A stretch of DNA of 64,000 nt from Spirosoma sp. 48-14 (GTDB taxonomy: Bacteria > Bacteroidota > Bacteroidia > Cytophagales > Spirosomataceae), in NCBI RefSeq assembly GCF_001898575.1, contig NZ_MKUD01000070.1, forward strand, positions 62,001 to 126,000, read 5' to 3'. The first letter of the stretch is position 1; each line of letters begins with the position of its first letter. A model generated the notes under the pieces. That model saw only the letters and a list, made by a program, of their open reading frames with translations, did no database searches and was not told the origin of the DNA. This document shows, one piece after another, positions 27,001 to 35,460 of this stretch. A program made the translations under genes and the position numbers.

Positions 27001-27429
27001 ATCGACGACAGTACCGCTAATGAGCTGATCGACGGCCATCATGGCGGGCGTGGGCATAGCCGAACTGGTTGGTTTCTTTCGCAGTACGATGTAATTGCCT
27101 GACACCTGATAGCTGATATTCAGGGGTTTCAGCAATCGTTCCAGTACTGTTTCGAGTGGGTCGTTGCTGGCCCGAACCGATACTTTCTGCTGCGTTTCGA
27201 CCACCTGAGGTACGTAGGTGAATTTAACATTAGCCGCCTTTTCAAGTCGGCGGAGTACGGTTTTTAAATCCCGATTCTCGAATTGAATGGAAATCGGGCG
27301 ATTCAATAAATCCTGCGCCATACCGTCCCGGGCGGCTGTCAGGCTGACCGAAACCAGGGTAATGAGTAACGGTAAACAGGTGAGTTTCATGAGGGTAAAG
27401 AGGGGAAAGGAATCCCGGAATTTTTTCAT
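24034..27429 (-). CDS. SusC/RagA TonB-dependent receptor with N-terminal STN domain
   Basis: The 1131-residue outer-membrane receptor starts with MKKFRDSFPL and a signal core (LPLLITLVSVSLTAA). I rejected the 48 codons upstream, which are not signal-like. Domains follow in order: an STN secretin/TonB short domain (about 40-115; RPISIQFENRDLKTVLRRLE), a carboxypeptidase-regulatory-like domain (about 135-210; ISGTVVDEKGEALPGVSVLL), a TonB box (EVVVIGYGAVKKRDLTGSV), a plug (LQGRVSGVQV, SNDPLYVIDGFPV) and a full beta-barrel ending in ISGQNLLTFTQYSGYDPE and YTIGGTLTF. The STN domain contacts the FecR-type anti-sigma factor, whose gene is just upstream, so substrate binding should switch on its own operon. 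Confidence 0.95.
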   Translation of the reverse strand: MKKFRDSFPLFTLMKLTCLPLLITLVSVSLTAARDGMAQDLLNRPISIQFENRDLKTVLRRLEKAANVKFTYVPQVVETQQKVSVRASNDPLETVLERLLKPLNISYQVSGNYIVLRKKPTSSAMPTPAMMAVDQLISGTVVDEKGEALPGVSVLLKGTQRGTTTNSQGTFQLAVPEKGSVLVFSFVGYQTQEIAIGNQTTLSIRLATDDKALSEVVVIGYGAVKKRDLTGSVSSIGTNELKAQPISSFNQALQGRVSGVQVTNASNAPGGGVTIRVRGGNSISASNDPLYVIDGFPVTNPASAQGANGSANFPNVLSTINPNDIESIEVLKDASATAIYGSRGANGVVLVTTRRGKEGMSNIDFEAYYGVSNITKLLNLATAEDQTALKNEQLRNLGFSERYGYTTAYPKKPSDYGVGTNWQKEIYRAAPMQNYQLSASGGTDKLRYLISGSYFNQDGIVIANNFKRYTGRMNLDAKLSNRLKIGTNFLVTYSINNGINEAGTNGPVGAARTISPASPVYDATGNWQLLNVGPGSGMASIPNPVAVLRTSTNVLYTSRVLGNVFADYQILDGLTARVSVGTDLLTSRRNVFYTPQTLVANTLNGYGSNGNSSNVNLLNENTLTYTRTLNTNHAFDIVAGLTFQSNREDRTYQEAQNFANYTLGANNLGQGSVLIAPTTTVQKWGLNSYLGRVNYRFKDRYLFTLTGRIDGSSRFGTNNKYGFFPSGAFAWRVSDEPFLKSSPVVSDLKFRLSYGFTGNDGIGLYNSLSSYATSRTVFGDTEVLTTQASTIGNPDLRWEKTGQFDAGVDLGFLNNRFQVTADYYIKTTTDLLLAIDLPATTGFTTVTRNIGSLQNHGFELGISSVNTTGQVKWTTSGNLSFNRNKVLKLADADQYLVTDPNTGMQTIVKVGEPIGSFYGRVFDGVWQSTDAVKAAGTLAQTGDLGGAPRFKDVNGDGVFNNTTDRTIIGNGLPKFIYGLTNTVSYKGLDLSVFLQGVQGNQIFNYTRSVTETDPGATPLKSFIDDHWQTDKPSNNRPSARQWNISNSSYLIENGSFLRLKNVSLGYRLPIKTKAIKAARVYISGQNLLTFTQYSGYDPEVNSNFNSNTTYGIDNFAYPVSRTYTIGGTLTF

Positions 27430-27648
27430 ACTTTTAACCAGTTTTTGTTCGATTGAATTGGAAAGCAAAGGGCAAAAACAGTCCCGTCCCCGCTTTTTCA
27501 GGGTTGTTGCAAGGCCGGAAAAGAGAGGAGCGACGTTACATAGGGCCGGACATCGGGTTAATACTGGTTGCAACAGGATTAGCCGGTTGTCCGGTCTTTT
27601 TTGTGCAGGAGGTTAGGGTTGCTTCATCGTGAATGGGTTTAGGGTTAA

Positions 27649-28779
27649 CTAATTTGGTTTAGGGGCCTGACAGCCAGGGCCGGTAATCACAATCCGGGTA
27701 CCCCAGACTTCATACGTAGCGCCAATTGTCTGGCAGATAATATCTAACTTCCGGAAAAGGGGTTCGTTGCCCAGTGGTGCGGTCAGGCTGCAATGGGTAA
27801 ATGTGGTGGTGTCGTACTGAATGGTGACGCCGTAAGCCTGCTCCAACTTGTGGAAAACCTGGTTGACCGGCGCATTCTCGAACACAAAATACTGACTGCT
27901 GCCGGGTTGTTTTAAGAGGGCAGGTTCATCGACCAGGCGTTTGGTGAGTTTTTCGCTGCGGGTGTCGAAAATGGCCTGCTGATTAGGCGTCAACAACAAC
28001 CGATCGGCAATATTACCCTGATTTTTTGCGGCTTCCAGTAGGGCGTTTAACGTATAAACGGCCACTTTCCCAGTCCGTACCGCTACGGATATGGTTGGAC
28101 TTCTTGGTGTAGCCTTAATCGTAAAACTCGTGCCGACCACCTGCGTTATCATCTTACCCGTATAGACTAGAAACGGTTGTTGGGCATTGTGGGCAACCTC
28201 AAAAAAGCCTTCGCCCTCCAGGTAAATCTCCCGTTTAGCCGAATCAAACGTTTGGGGATAACGGAGTCGGCTTTGCGGTTGTAATACTACCTGGCTACCA
28301 TCGGTCAGGTGAATGGTAAGGGGTGATTCCGATTCATTGACCCGTTCTACCAGCGATTTGTCCGTATTGCCACCCCATGCATGCTGCGATACAGATCGGT
28401 CGTTGGAGCTGGTTTCCACCATAAACCACCAACCGAAGCCAATCATCAGGAGTACAGCAGCCGCAGCCACCCAACTCCATCGGAAGCCAATCGGGCGCTG
28501 TATGGGTTCGCTGGTTGGCTCAACCGTATCGACGTCCTGAATCTGATGCTGAATACCCGCCCACATTCGCGTACCCTGCTCCTGCGTAGGCAATCGCTGG
28601 ATGTTTTCGACTGCCTGTAAAAAGGCTCTGGCTGTAGCGACAACGACTTGCTTTTCGGGATAACGCTCCAGAAAATCGTTCCAGAATGCATCGGTTTCGA
28701 CGGTTGGTTGACGGACCGACCGCTGAAAAAAGGCATCCTGCGCCAAGTCTTCAACCGTATAATCCCGGTAATGCTGCAT
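27649..28779 (-). CDS. FecR-family anti-sigma factor
   Basis: The 376-residue protein has a cytoplasmic N-terminus (MQHYRDYTVEDLAQDAFFQR), one transmembrane helix (SWVAAAAVLLMIGFGWWFMV, about 106-125), a periplasmic FecR domain (LTIHLTDGSQVVLQPQSRL, EIYLEGEGFFEV, VVGTSFTIKA) and a C-terminal DUF4974 domain (FENAPVNQVFHKLEQAYGV) that meets the STN domain of the SusC partner. It holds the sigma factor inactive until the receptor signals. It follows the sigma gene by about 117 nt on the same strand and precedes susC by about 220 nt. Confidence 0.93.
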   Translation of the reverse strand: MQHYRDYTVEDLAQDAFFQRSVRQPTVETDAFWNDFLERYPEKQVVVATARAFLQAVENIQRLPTQEQGTRMWAGIQHQIQDVDTVEPTSEPIQRPIGFRWSWVAAAAVLLMIGFGWWFMVETSSNDRSVSQHAWGGNTDKSLVERVNESESPLTIHLTDGSQVVLQPQSRLRYPQTFDSAKREIYLEGEGFFEVAHNAQQPFLVYTGKMITQVVGTSFTIKATPRSPTISVAVRTGKVAVYTLNALLEAAKNQGNIADRLLLTPNQQAIFDTRSEKLTKRLVDEPALLKQPGSSQYFVFENAPVNQVFHKLEQAYGVTIQYDTTTFTHCSLTAPLGNEPLFRKLDIICQTIGATYEVWGTRIVITGPGCQAPKPN

Positions 28780-28896
28780 GGTTGTCGGGTAAGGGAGTAG
28801 CGTGTAACGGCACTTCTAAAAGACAAGAGAGCAGCGACCCTAAAATGTCCCCTTGTTTTTTGAAAAATATTTTTTGTCCCGTTACAGTAATCCAGA

Positions 28897-29502
28897 TCAG
28901 GAGAGCCACCAAAGCAGAAAACCCAGCAAAGGGGCCAGATAAGGCGCCTGTTCGCGTAGATGACTTAGGGCTTTATGAAGCGTGTTGCGAACCGATTTTT
29001 CGGTAATGCCCATGATCTGAGCGATTTCTTCATTTTTGAAACTCTGGTAGAAGCGGAGTGTAATGACTTCCTGCTCGCGTTGGGGGAGTTTGGCTAACGC
29101 CTGGGTTAAACGGTCAATCAGTTGCGACTGCTGTTCCTGACTAATCAGTGCTTGCTCGGCCGAGTAGTCGCTTGATACCGACTGACTGGTTTCGGTTAGC
29201 TCAAAGTCAAGCCCCTGTTCTTGTTTGTCCAGGTGGTGGATTTTCCGCCTGAGCGACCGGAATAGGTAAAATTTGACCGATTGGGCTAGTGCAATCGAAC
29301 GGCGCATACGCCAGATGTCGACGAACAAATCCTGAATGGCATCTTCAACCAGCGCGGTATTGTCGGCTACTTTGTACCCATAGCTGTATAAAATGGCATA
29401 AAAACGCTGGTACAGTTCAGCAAAAGCCGCCTGATCGTCCAGTTTCAGGGCGCTCCAGAGTTGCTCATCCGACTGCCATCCGTTATGTAAATCGCCAGCC
29501 AA
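28897..29502 (-). CDS. ECF RNA polymerase sigma factor (FecI-like)
   Basis: The 201-residue protein has sigma region 2 (QAAFAELYQRFYAILYSYGY with DAIQDLFVDIWRMR) and sigma region 4 (LAKLPQREQEVITLRFYQS and the HTH KNEEIAQIMGITEKSVRNTL). It ends in a hydrophobic tail (LAPLLGFLLWWLS), common in Bacteroidota FecI-like factors. The frame has no ATG before region 2; a TTG at 29502 is the first usable start, since an in-frame TAA lies about 50 nt further upstream. It should direct the FecR/SusCD/oxidoreductase genes downstream. Confidence 0.92.
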   Translation of the reverse strand: MAGDLHNGWQSDEQLWSALKLDDQAAFAELYQRFYAILYSYGYKVADNTALVEDAIQDLFVDIWRMRRSIALAQSVKFYLFRSLRRKIHHLDKQEQGLDFELTETSQSVSSDYSAEQALISQEQQSQLIDRLTQALAKLPQREQEVITLRFYQSFKNEEIAQIMGITEKSVRNTLHKALSHLREQAPYLAPLLGFLLWWLS

Positions 29503-29700
29503 GTTGTTTGTACTTCGGGTTGTGAAATAGATTTTTTTATAAAGTTACTATCTATAATAATATTTCTATTTTTTTGAAGAAATTCATTTTGTTCAGGTAA
29601 TGACGGTTCAGTAGGCTTTAGTGCCGATTCAGTCGATTGGAACTCGGTGGCCGGGCCATACAGGCACAATTTTGATTCATCATGTCAAAACAGCCATTGT

Positions 29701-30276
29701 ATGCAAACGTCAAAAACGGCTGCGCTTAAGAAGGGGCGCACCATCATCAATCCAATTCTGAAAGACGAGGTTATTTTTCTGGAAACCAGCCGCGAAAGTA
29801 ATGGGGCTCAGACATTAGTTGAAGTAGTCTTAGCGCCTGGAGGAGGGAACCCCCTGCATTATCACGAGGATTTTTCGGAAGAGTTCACCTGTCTGGAAGG
29901 CGAGCTGAGTATTCACCTCGGCAAACAGATCATTCGCCTGAAACCCGGCGAGTCCGCTACTGCTCCTGTTTTAAGTAGGCATCGGTTTTTTAACCAAAGC
30001 CAGCAGCCTTGTCGGTTTCGATGCCGGATTGCACCCGGTTGCCCTGGTTTTGAACAAACGCTTCAACTAATGTATGGATTAGCCCGGGATGGTCAGGCGA
30101 ATGCCCAGGGTATACCGAAAAACCCCTATGCCCTGGGGTATACGATCATGATCGGTGGGACTTGTATGACCGGCTGGATGGCGTTAGTACAACCCCTATT
30201 ACACTGGCTGGGTCGTCAGGCTGTTCGGAAAGGTGTTGCGGCTGAATTGCAGCGTCGTTATCTGACAATCTGGTAG
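29701..30276 (+). CDS. Cupin-domain protein with hydrophobic tail
   Basis: The 191-residue product has one cupin beta-barrel (about 30-115) with a metal-binding set GGGNPLHYHEDFSEEFTCLEG (two His and one Glu) and a later His in VLSRHRFFN. The C-terminal third has hydrophobic stretches (YALGYTIMIGGTCMTGWMAL, VQPLLHWLGRQAV) that could form membrane helices, which is unusual for a cupin. I use the ATG at 29701; an in-frame ATG 54 nt upstream adds an odd cysteine/histidine-rich extension. It is divergent from the sigma factor gene. Substrate unknown. Confidence 0.8.
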   Translation: MQTSKTAALKKGRTIINPILKDEVIFLETSRESNGAQTLVEVVLAPGGGNPLHYHEDFSEEFTCLEGELSIHLGKQIIRLKPGESATAPVLSRHRFFNQSQQPCRFRCRIAPGCPGFEQTLQLMYGLARDGQANAQGIPKNPYALGYTIMIGGTCMTGWMALVQPLLHWLGRQAVRKGVAAELQRRYLTIW

Positions 30277-30385
30277 CACCCTATTTAGGATAAGTTTTTG
30301 GGTATCAGTATTCAGTTAGCCTGCTCATCTGCTTGGCCAAACCAATATTACCTGTATTTTTGATGATAAATGATTTGTTTGTCCT

Positions 30386-31411
30386 ATGAAGCGGTGGGCT
30401 AAATTTGACCGATACGACTTTCTGATCTATTTGCTGAATTATCCCGCTGTATTCATTGCCAATTACGTCGTTTTTGGTCCTGCTTACTTTCAGGATCGGT
30501 CGCTGTTTCTGGGGGCTACGCTTATCGTCAATAGTTGGGGTATTGTCATTTTTGTGACGTTGACCCTCTGGATGAAATACATGCGATTTGTGTATGGCGC
30601 CCCCGATCAGTTTGGTCAGCGGCTTCTCTACTCCATGCTCATGTATGTCGGCGTGATGATGTCGGTTATTCTGTCGATCTACTGGATTTACGACCAGCTT
30701 GGCTACCCTTACAAACCCGAAACCATTCCATGGGTATTAATGATCGGCTTCGTGACCAACGTTACATCGGCTGGCTGTCATGAGTCTATATTCACCTACA
30801 ACCAGTTGCGGGAAAGCACCCAGCGTGAATATCGGTTGAAGCAGTTACACATGCAGCAGCAGATGGATGTGCTGAAGCAGCAGGTTAATCCGCATTTCCT
30901 GTTCAACAGCCTCAATTCGTTGCTTACCTTGATTGGTGAGAATCCCAGCCAGGCAGAAATCTTTACCGAAGAGTTAAGTTCGGTTTACCGCTATGTGTTG
31001 CGGGCAAATGAACAGGACCTGACCGACCTGGCTACCGAGCTGGATTTTATCAACTCATACACGCATTTGCTGAAGACGCGCTATGGAGCTGGCTTTCAGT
31101 TAACTGTACAGGTCGATTCGCGCTTCCAGTCGTTTCAATTGCCGCCGTTGACCTTACAGCTACTGGTCGAGAACGCCGTCAAGCATAACATCGTAATGAA
31201 AAGCAGGCCACTTACAGTCGACATTCAAACCGATGGACTCGCTAATCTGCATGTTCGGAACAATATCCAGAAGAAAAAACAGGGCGTTGTGTCGAATGGC
31301 GTTGGTCTGACAAATATTCTGGCTAAGTACGAAATGCTGGGACAGCCCCGGCCATCGGTTCGCGAAGAAACGGGTCAGTTTGTCGTCGCCTTACCCCTGA
31401 TCCCAGCTTAG
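30386..31411 (+). CDS. LytS/YehU-type sensor histidine kinase
   Basis: The 341-residue protein has four hydrophobic N-terminal segments (about 12-130) and then a His_kinase domain with the phospho-acceptor His170 in QVNPHFLFNSLNSLL, and an ATPase N-box (LQLLVENAVKHNI) with a compact G-box (NGVGLTNILAKY). It senses an unknown membrane signal and phosphorylates the LytTR regulator encoded 26 nt downstream. Such pairs control envelope or export functions in Bacteroidota. Confidence 0.93.
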   Translation: MKRWAKFDRYDFLIYLLNYPAVFIANYVVFGPAYFQDRSLFLGATLIVNSWGIVIFVTLTLWMKYMRFVYGAPDQFGQRLLYSMLMYVGVMMSVILSIYWIYDQLGYPYKPETIPWVLMIGFVTNVTSAGCHESIFTYNQLRESTQREYRLKQLHMQQQMDVLKQQVNPHFLFNSLNSLLTLIGENPSQAEIFTEELSSVYRYVLRANEQDLTDLATELDFINSYTHLLKTRYGAGFQLTVQVDSRFQSFQLPPLTLQLLVENAVKHNIVMKSRPLTVDIQTDGLANLHVRNNIQKKKQGVVSNGVGLTNILAKYEMLGQPRPSVREETGQFVVALPLIPA

Positions 31412-31437
31412 TTTAAGCCGCTGTAATACCACACGCT

Positions 31438-32214
31438 ATGCAAGTTCTGATTATTGAAGACGAAGATTTAGCCGCTCTGCGATTAACCCGGTTACTAGCT
31501 GAACTAGAACCGCAAATACAGGTAGTTGAAACGATTTCGAGTGTTGAAGCGTCTGTCAAGTACCTGCAAAGTGAACCCGCTCCTGATCTGATCTTTATGG
31601 ATATTGAGCTGGCCGATGGACAGAGTTTCGAGATTTTCGAACAGGTCCTGGTGCCTGCCCCTGTTATTTTTACCACCTCCTATGATGCGTACGCGATAAA
31701 GGCCTTCAAGGTGAACAGCGTCGATTATTTGCTGAAGCCCATCAAGCAGCCTGAACTGGCAGCGAGTCTGCGTAAATACCATCAACTAAATCCCCAGCCC
31801 GAATCGACCGTGCGGCAGGTAGAAGCCATCGACGCGCTGATACAGCAGTTGCGCCAGCAAACGCAAGCCCCTGAGTATCGACGTCGGTTTCTGGTTCGGC
31901 ATTTGTCACAGTGGTTACCTGTTGACGTTAGCGAGATTGCCTACTTCCACTCCGAAGAGCGGGTTACCTTGTTCCGTACGTTTAAAGGGCAAAAATTTTC
32001 GCTGGATTACCCACTGGACGAACTGGAAACCCTGCTCGATCCGACGCAGTTTTTTCGGATAAGCCGACAGTTTATAGTTAGTATCAATGCTGTGCAGCAG
32101 ATTCATCCGCACGACCATCATAAGCTTAAACTTTTTCTCGACCCGGCCCCCGCTGAGGATGTATTGGTAAGCCGGGAACGAACGGCTGCTTTTAAAACGT
32201 GGATGGGCAAATGA
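31438..32214 (+). CDS. LytTR-family response regulator
   Basis: The 258-residue protein joins a receiver domain (Asp8-Asp10 acidic cluster in IIEDED, phosphoacceptor Asp55 in LIFMDIELAD, Lys in DYLLKPI at about 102) to a C-terminal LytTR DNA-binding domain (about 150-256; FLVRHLSQWLPVDVSEIAYF, FRISRQFIVSINAVQQIH). It follows the histidine kinase gene by 26 nt and is surely its partner. The short sorting-domain-like gene next door, on the other strand, may be under its control (inference). Confidence 0.95.
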   Translation: MQVLIIEDEDLAALRLTRLLAELEPQIQVVETISSVEASVKYLQSEPAPDLIFMDIELADGQSFEIFEQVLVPAPVIFTTSYDAYAIKAFKVNSVDYLLKPIKQPELAASLRKYHQLNPQPESTVRQVEAIDALIQQLRQQTQAPEYRRRFLVRHLSQWLPVDVSEIAYFHSEERVTLFRTFKGQKFSLDYPLDELETLLDPTQFFRISRQFIVSINAVQQIHPHDHHKLKLFLDPAPAEDVLVSRERTAAFKTWMGK

Positions 32215-32223
32215 AGCAGGCTA

Positions 32224-32583
32224 TTACAGTTCCTGCATCACAAAACTCTCATTCGGATTCGCCTGTACAACAAATGTCTTACTAACAGTCTGGCCGCCCG
32301 TAGTCAGTGTCAGTCGGTAGGTGCCTGTGCTTAAGTTCGAGACGTCGAATTGTTGGTGCAATCCTTTCTGAAGAGCCACACGGCTTGTATAAATAGCCTG
32401 ACCATTGGCATCCAAAATGGTAAGCTGGCCTTTGGTTTGGAGCGGTTGCACGTAGAGTTTTATTTTATGGTCGCTGGTCATGACCACGCGGGTATCGGAG
32501 GCCGAAGCAGGGGCAGTTGAAGCATGGGCAAACGATGCGGTACTGGCTACCAGGCTCAGCATCAGAACAAGTACTTTTTTCAT
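32224..32583 (-). CDS. Small secreted protein resembling a type IX sorting domain (DUF3244-like)
   Basis: The 119-residue product has a signal peptide (MKKVLVLMLSLVASTASFAHA). The rest is one beta-sandwich like the type A C-terminal sorting domains of the type IX secretion system: LTILDANGQAIYTSRV, FDVSNLSTGTYRLTLTTGGQ and SKTFVVQ. There is no cargo domain before it. Free-standing copies are known as DUF3244 or similar proteins in Bacteroidota; their role is unclear. It ends 10 nt from the end of the LytTR gene (convergent). Confidence 0.8.
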   Translation of the reverse strand: MKKVLVLMLSLVASTASFAHASTAPASASDTRVVMTSDHKIKLYVQPLQTKGQLTILDANGQAIYTSRVALQKGLHQQFDVSNLSTGTYRLTLTTGGQTVSKTFVVQANPNESFVMQEL

Positions 32584-32983
32584 GGCTTATAGATGTTATG
32601 GTTTGTAGACCGCGTCGGCGATCTGATGGAACAAAGTTGCATCCGGGTTTAATGGCCAGAAAATTGAAGACGATGAGTGCCCGAAATAGCAGGATGAATT
32701 TGGGCTTTTGCTGGATGAATACGCTACTAGGCTATGGTTATCAGTCTTTTATGTTATTTTTATTTAGGATATTTTGGTGAAGTTTTTGGCTTGTGGTAAG
32801 CTTGTCTACGTTCAGAGCCTAGATGATCGAATAGGGTAGTAAGCTATTGGTCAATAAGCCAATAAACGCTCATGGATGAGACGAATGATCTGTACCCCAT
32901 AATAGGTTATTCATACCAATTGAGTTTCTAATCGTCATCCGGTCTATATTCAGCTCGGCTAACAGATCGTCCGTTTGTGTCGT
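32584..32983. other. 400-base gap without a supported gene
   Basis: This stretch separates the divergent sorting-domain-like gene and the FkbM-like gene. It turns A/T-rich towards the second gene. No RNA gene, strong hairpin or repeat is evident. Confidence 0.5.
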
Positions 32984-33907
32984 ATGAAAAGAAAAATAAG
33001 GCAATTTCTCAACGAACCCTTGCAGGCACAGATTCGCGACGTGCAAACCCAGCTTCGGCAAGCCAAAGAAGATAACGTGGCTACTAAACTGGTGACGGGG
33101 GCCGTACTGGCGAAACTGGCAAAAGGGGCGAAGTCTCTGAGGGAAGCAGAATTTAAAGTATTTTCCCAGTTTGGTGATGATGGTATTATTCAGTACTTAA
33201 TCAGTCGTGTTAAGCCCCGTGTGGATACCTTTATTGAGTTTGGGGTTGAAGATTATGAGGAAGCGAATACCCGGTTTTTGTTACTGAATGATAACTGGAA
33301 GGGGCTGATTATCGATGGGTCGTCATTCTTCATCGACGCTATTAAGGCAAGTTCATTTTTCTGGCGTTATAGCCTAAAAGCTATTGCGAGTTTTGTCACC
33401 GCTGAAAACATCAATCAGTTGCTCCTTAGTAGTGGGCTTACTGGGCAGATCGGGTTGCTCAGTATTGATGTGGATGGCAATGATTACTGGATCTGGAAAG
33501 CCATCACCGTGGTTGAGGCCGATATTGTCGTTATTGAATACAATAGTGTGTTTGGGGCTGAGCGAGCGATTAGTGTTCCTTATAAACCTGATTTTGTGCG
33601 TGAGCAAGCGCATTACTCATACTTATACTTCGGCGCTTCACTCCCTGCATTATATAACCTGGCCATTGAAAAAGGATATGCATTTGTAGGCTGTAATCAG
33701 GCAGGGAACAATGCCTACTTTGTCAAGCGGGAGAAATTGAATGGTATAGCTGAACTATCTGTTGAAGAAGGCTATGTGTATTCTCGTTTTCGGGAAAGTC
33801 GAAATCAGGAAGGGCAAATGTCTTTTCTGGATGGCGTCGAGCGAAGCGCCCTGCTTGAAGGCCTTCCAGTTATTAACACAGTAACGAATAAAGACGAATA
33901 CTTGTAA
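32984..33907 (+). CDS. FkbM-like methyltransferase-fold protein
   Basis: The 307-residue protein has a Rossmann-like core with SAM-binding-type segments (VDTFIEFGVEDYEEANTRF, LIIDGSS, LLSIDVDGNDYWIWKAI, ADIVVIEYNS). This recalls the FkbM/Methyltransf_21 group, and relatives occur in polysaccharide clusters. I chose the ATG at 32984; a TTG three codons upstream is also open. It has no signal peptide. No glycosyltransferase neighbours are present. The local base use is more A/T-rich than the flanks, a hint of transfer. Substrate unknown. Confidence 0.6.
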   Translation: MKRKIRQFLNEPLQAQIRDVQTQLRQAKEDNVATKLVTGAVLAKLAKGAKSLREAEFKVFSQFGDDGIIQYLISRVKPRVDTFIEFGVEDYEEANTRFLLLNDNWKGLIIDGSSFFIDAIKASSFFWRYSLKAIASFVTAENINQLLLSSGLTGQIGLLSIDVDGNDYWIWKAITVVEADIVVIEYNSVFGAERAISVPYKPDFVREQAHYSYLYFGASLPALYNLAIEKGYAFVGCNQAGNNAYFVKREKLNGIAELSVEEGYVYSRFRESRNQEGQMSFLDGVERSALLEGLPVINTVTNKDEYL

Positions 33908-33951
33908 GAGTACAACGATTCGGGCTTCTCTAATACCCAGTACAGGCCAGT

Positions 33952-34008
33952 AGTTTCAACATCACAGTGAACATAGCTTATGATAGCGTTGGTTATGATG
34001 TTGAAACT
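33952..34008. terminator. 13-bp hairpin after the FkbM-like gene
   Basis: AGTTTCAACATCA at 33952-33964 is perfectly complementary to 33996-34008. It lies 44 nt after the stop codon. Confidence 0.6.
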
Positions 34009-34065
34009 TGACTCAACAACGTCTACGCCCGAATTCGATCAGGGTTGTAACCGACCCAGATGCGT

Positions 34066-34126
34066 AAGGGGTAGGGTTTACGAAGTTAGTAACCAAGGCT
34101 GCCTGACTCCATAAACCCTACCCCTT
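34066..34126. terminator. 15-bp hairpin after the GH43 gene
   Basis: AAGGGGTAGGGTTTA at 34066-34080 is exactly complementary to 34112-34126. On the minus strand it starts 21 nt after the GH43 stop. Confidence 0.7.
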
Positions 34127-34147
34127 GAGACAGGTAAATCTTCTCGG

Positions 34148-35302
34148 TTATTGACCACCTGAAGGGAGTTTTTGGGGCGTAGTGGTTGGTCCTAAGACCT
34201 TAATAGTGCCTTGCCCTACTTCCATCCGGTCAAGAAAAACGACCCGCTCGTCGCCGGTTTTTGATGTTCTGGCGTGATAAACGCAAAACATCTCTTTCCC
34301 ATCCGGTGAGTAAGCAATGCTATTATGCCCGGTTCCCGTAACCGAGCCCCCGTTGGGCGTGTTTTTCGCTACGATTGGGTTATTGGCGGCTTTTTTATAG
34401 GGTCCTAACGGTGAACTGGCGGTGGCATACCCAATGGCGTAATGCTGTCCACCAAAATAATTGGCCGAATACATCATATAATACGTGTTCCCCTTCCGGA
34501 AAGTGACTGAACCTTCTGTCCAGCGCCGGTTTACTTCGCGAGCCGTTACGGAGCGGCTTTCCCATTCCGACTGCGTATCGTCTAGCTTAACAGGCGGTCG
34601 TAACAAGAGAACGGGCTGACCAACGACTCCCGAAAAATCAGGTTTGAGTTCGACACCGTATACCCAGCTTTCTTCAATCTGGTTAAACCAGCCTTTTTGG
34701 CGGGCTAAATCGGCTACTTCACTCTCGACCGGATGTTTGTAGCAACAACGCGAGTAGTATAGATACGCTTTACCATTGGTGTCGAAAAAAACATTGGCAT
34801 CAATGATGGGATACCCTGGATCAAAAATGGGTTTGTTCGCCAGATCAATGAAGGGACCCGTCGGTTTATCGGCTACGGCTACGCCAATCCGGAAGTTTTC
34901 TTCCTCATGCGTTGGATTGACTTTCCATTGAGCACTGTAAAAAAGGTAGTACTTGCCCTTTACCTCGTAGACTTCCGGCGCCCAGTAGGCACCGCCCCAA
35001 TTCGCGTCTGGATCGCTCCAGCCCTGAGGATTGTCGTGAAAATAGACCTGTCTTTCCCGCTTCCAGTTTACCAGATCGTTGGACGAGTAAGCGACAAATC
35101 CCTTATTGGCCCCTGCGCCTGTGCCGTACATATAGTACTTACCTTTTGTATGCAGAACAAACGGATCGCCAAATTGAACCGATAAAGGGTTCGAATAAGT
35201 GGTTTGAGCTGGCGATACTTTTTGCGACGTCTGGGCTGTTGACTGGTAGCAAAACAGACTAAAAGAAACGAGAAGCAAAAACAGTTTTTTTATCATAGCC
35301 AT
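34148..35302 (-). CDS. Glycoside hydrolase family 43 enzyme
   Basis: The 384-residue protein has a signal peptide (MAMIKKLFLLLVSFSLF, cleaved near TAQ) and a GH43 five-bladed propeller. The catalytic base is Asp46 (QFGDPFVLHTKGKYYMY). A second acidic residue is in IIDANVFFD (near 167), and the catalytic acid is Glu at about 263 in RWTEGSVTFRKG. It should act on arabinose- or xylose-containing glycans outside the cytoplasm. An upstream frame of 51 codons was rejected because it would hide the signal. It lies 158 nt after the FKBP gene on the same strand. No SusCD pair is adjacent. Confidence 0.92.
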   Translation of the reverse strand: MAMIKKLFLLLVSFSLFCYQSTAQTSQKVSPAQTTYSNPLSVQFGDPFVLHTKGKYYMYGTGAGANKGFVAYSSNDLVNWKRERQVYFHDNPQGWSDPDANWGGAYWAPEVYEVKGKYYLFYSAQWKVNPTHEEENFRIGVAVADKPTGPFIDLANKPIFDPGYPIIDANVFFDTNGKAYLYYSRCCYKHPVESEVADLARQKGWFNQIEESWVYGVELKPDFSGVVGQPVLLLRPPVKLDDTQSEWESRSVTAREVNRRWTEGSVTFRKGNTYYMMYSANYFGGQHYAIGYATASSPLGPYKKAANNPIVAKNTPNGGSVTGTGHNSIAYSPDGKEMFCVYHARTSKTGDERVVFLDRMEVGQGTIKVLGPTTTPQKLPSGGQ

Positions 35303-35460
35303 GGTTGTTTCCTGGGTGAGACTGCGCTCAAAGCCTTTTTGTGAAGAAGGTCTACCTAAGAAATGGATAAATTGGGAGTAGGTTAACAGGTAAAGAGGTA
35401 ACGGTTGTTTGGAACGATTCGCATCGAATACCAGAAGACAGTCTTGATTGCTCACCAGCG

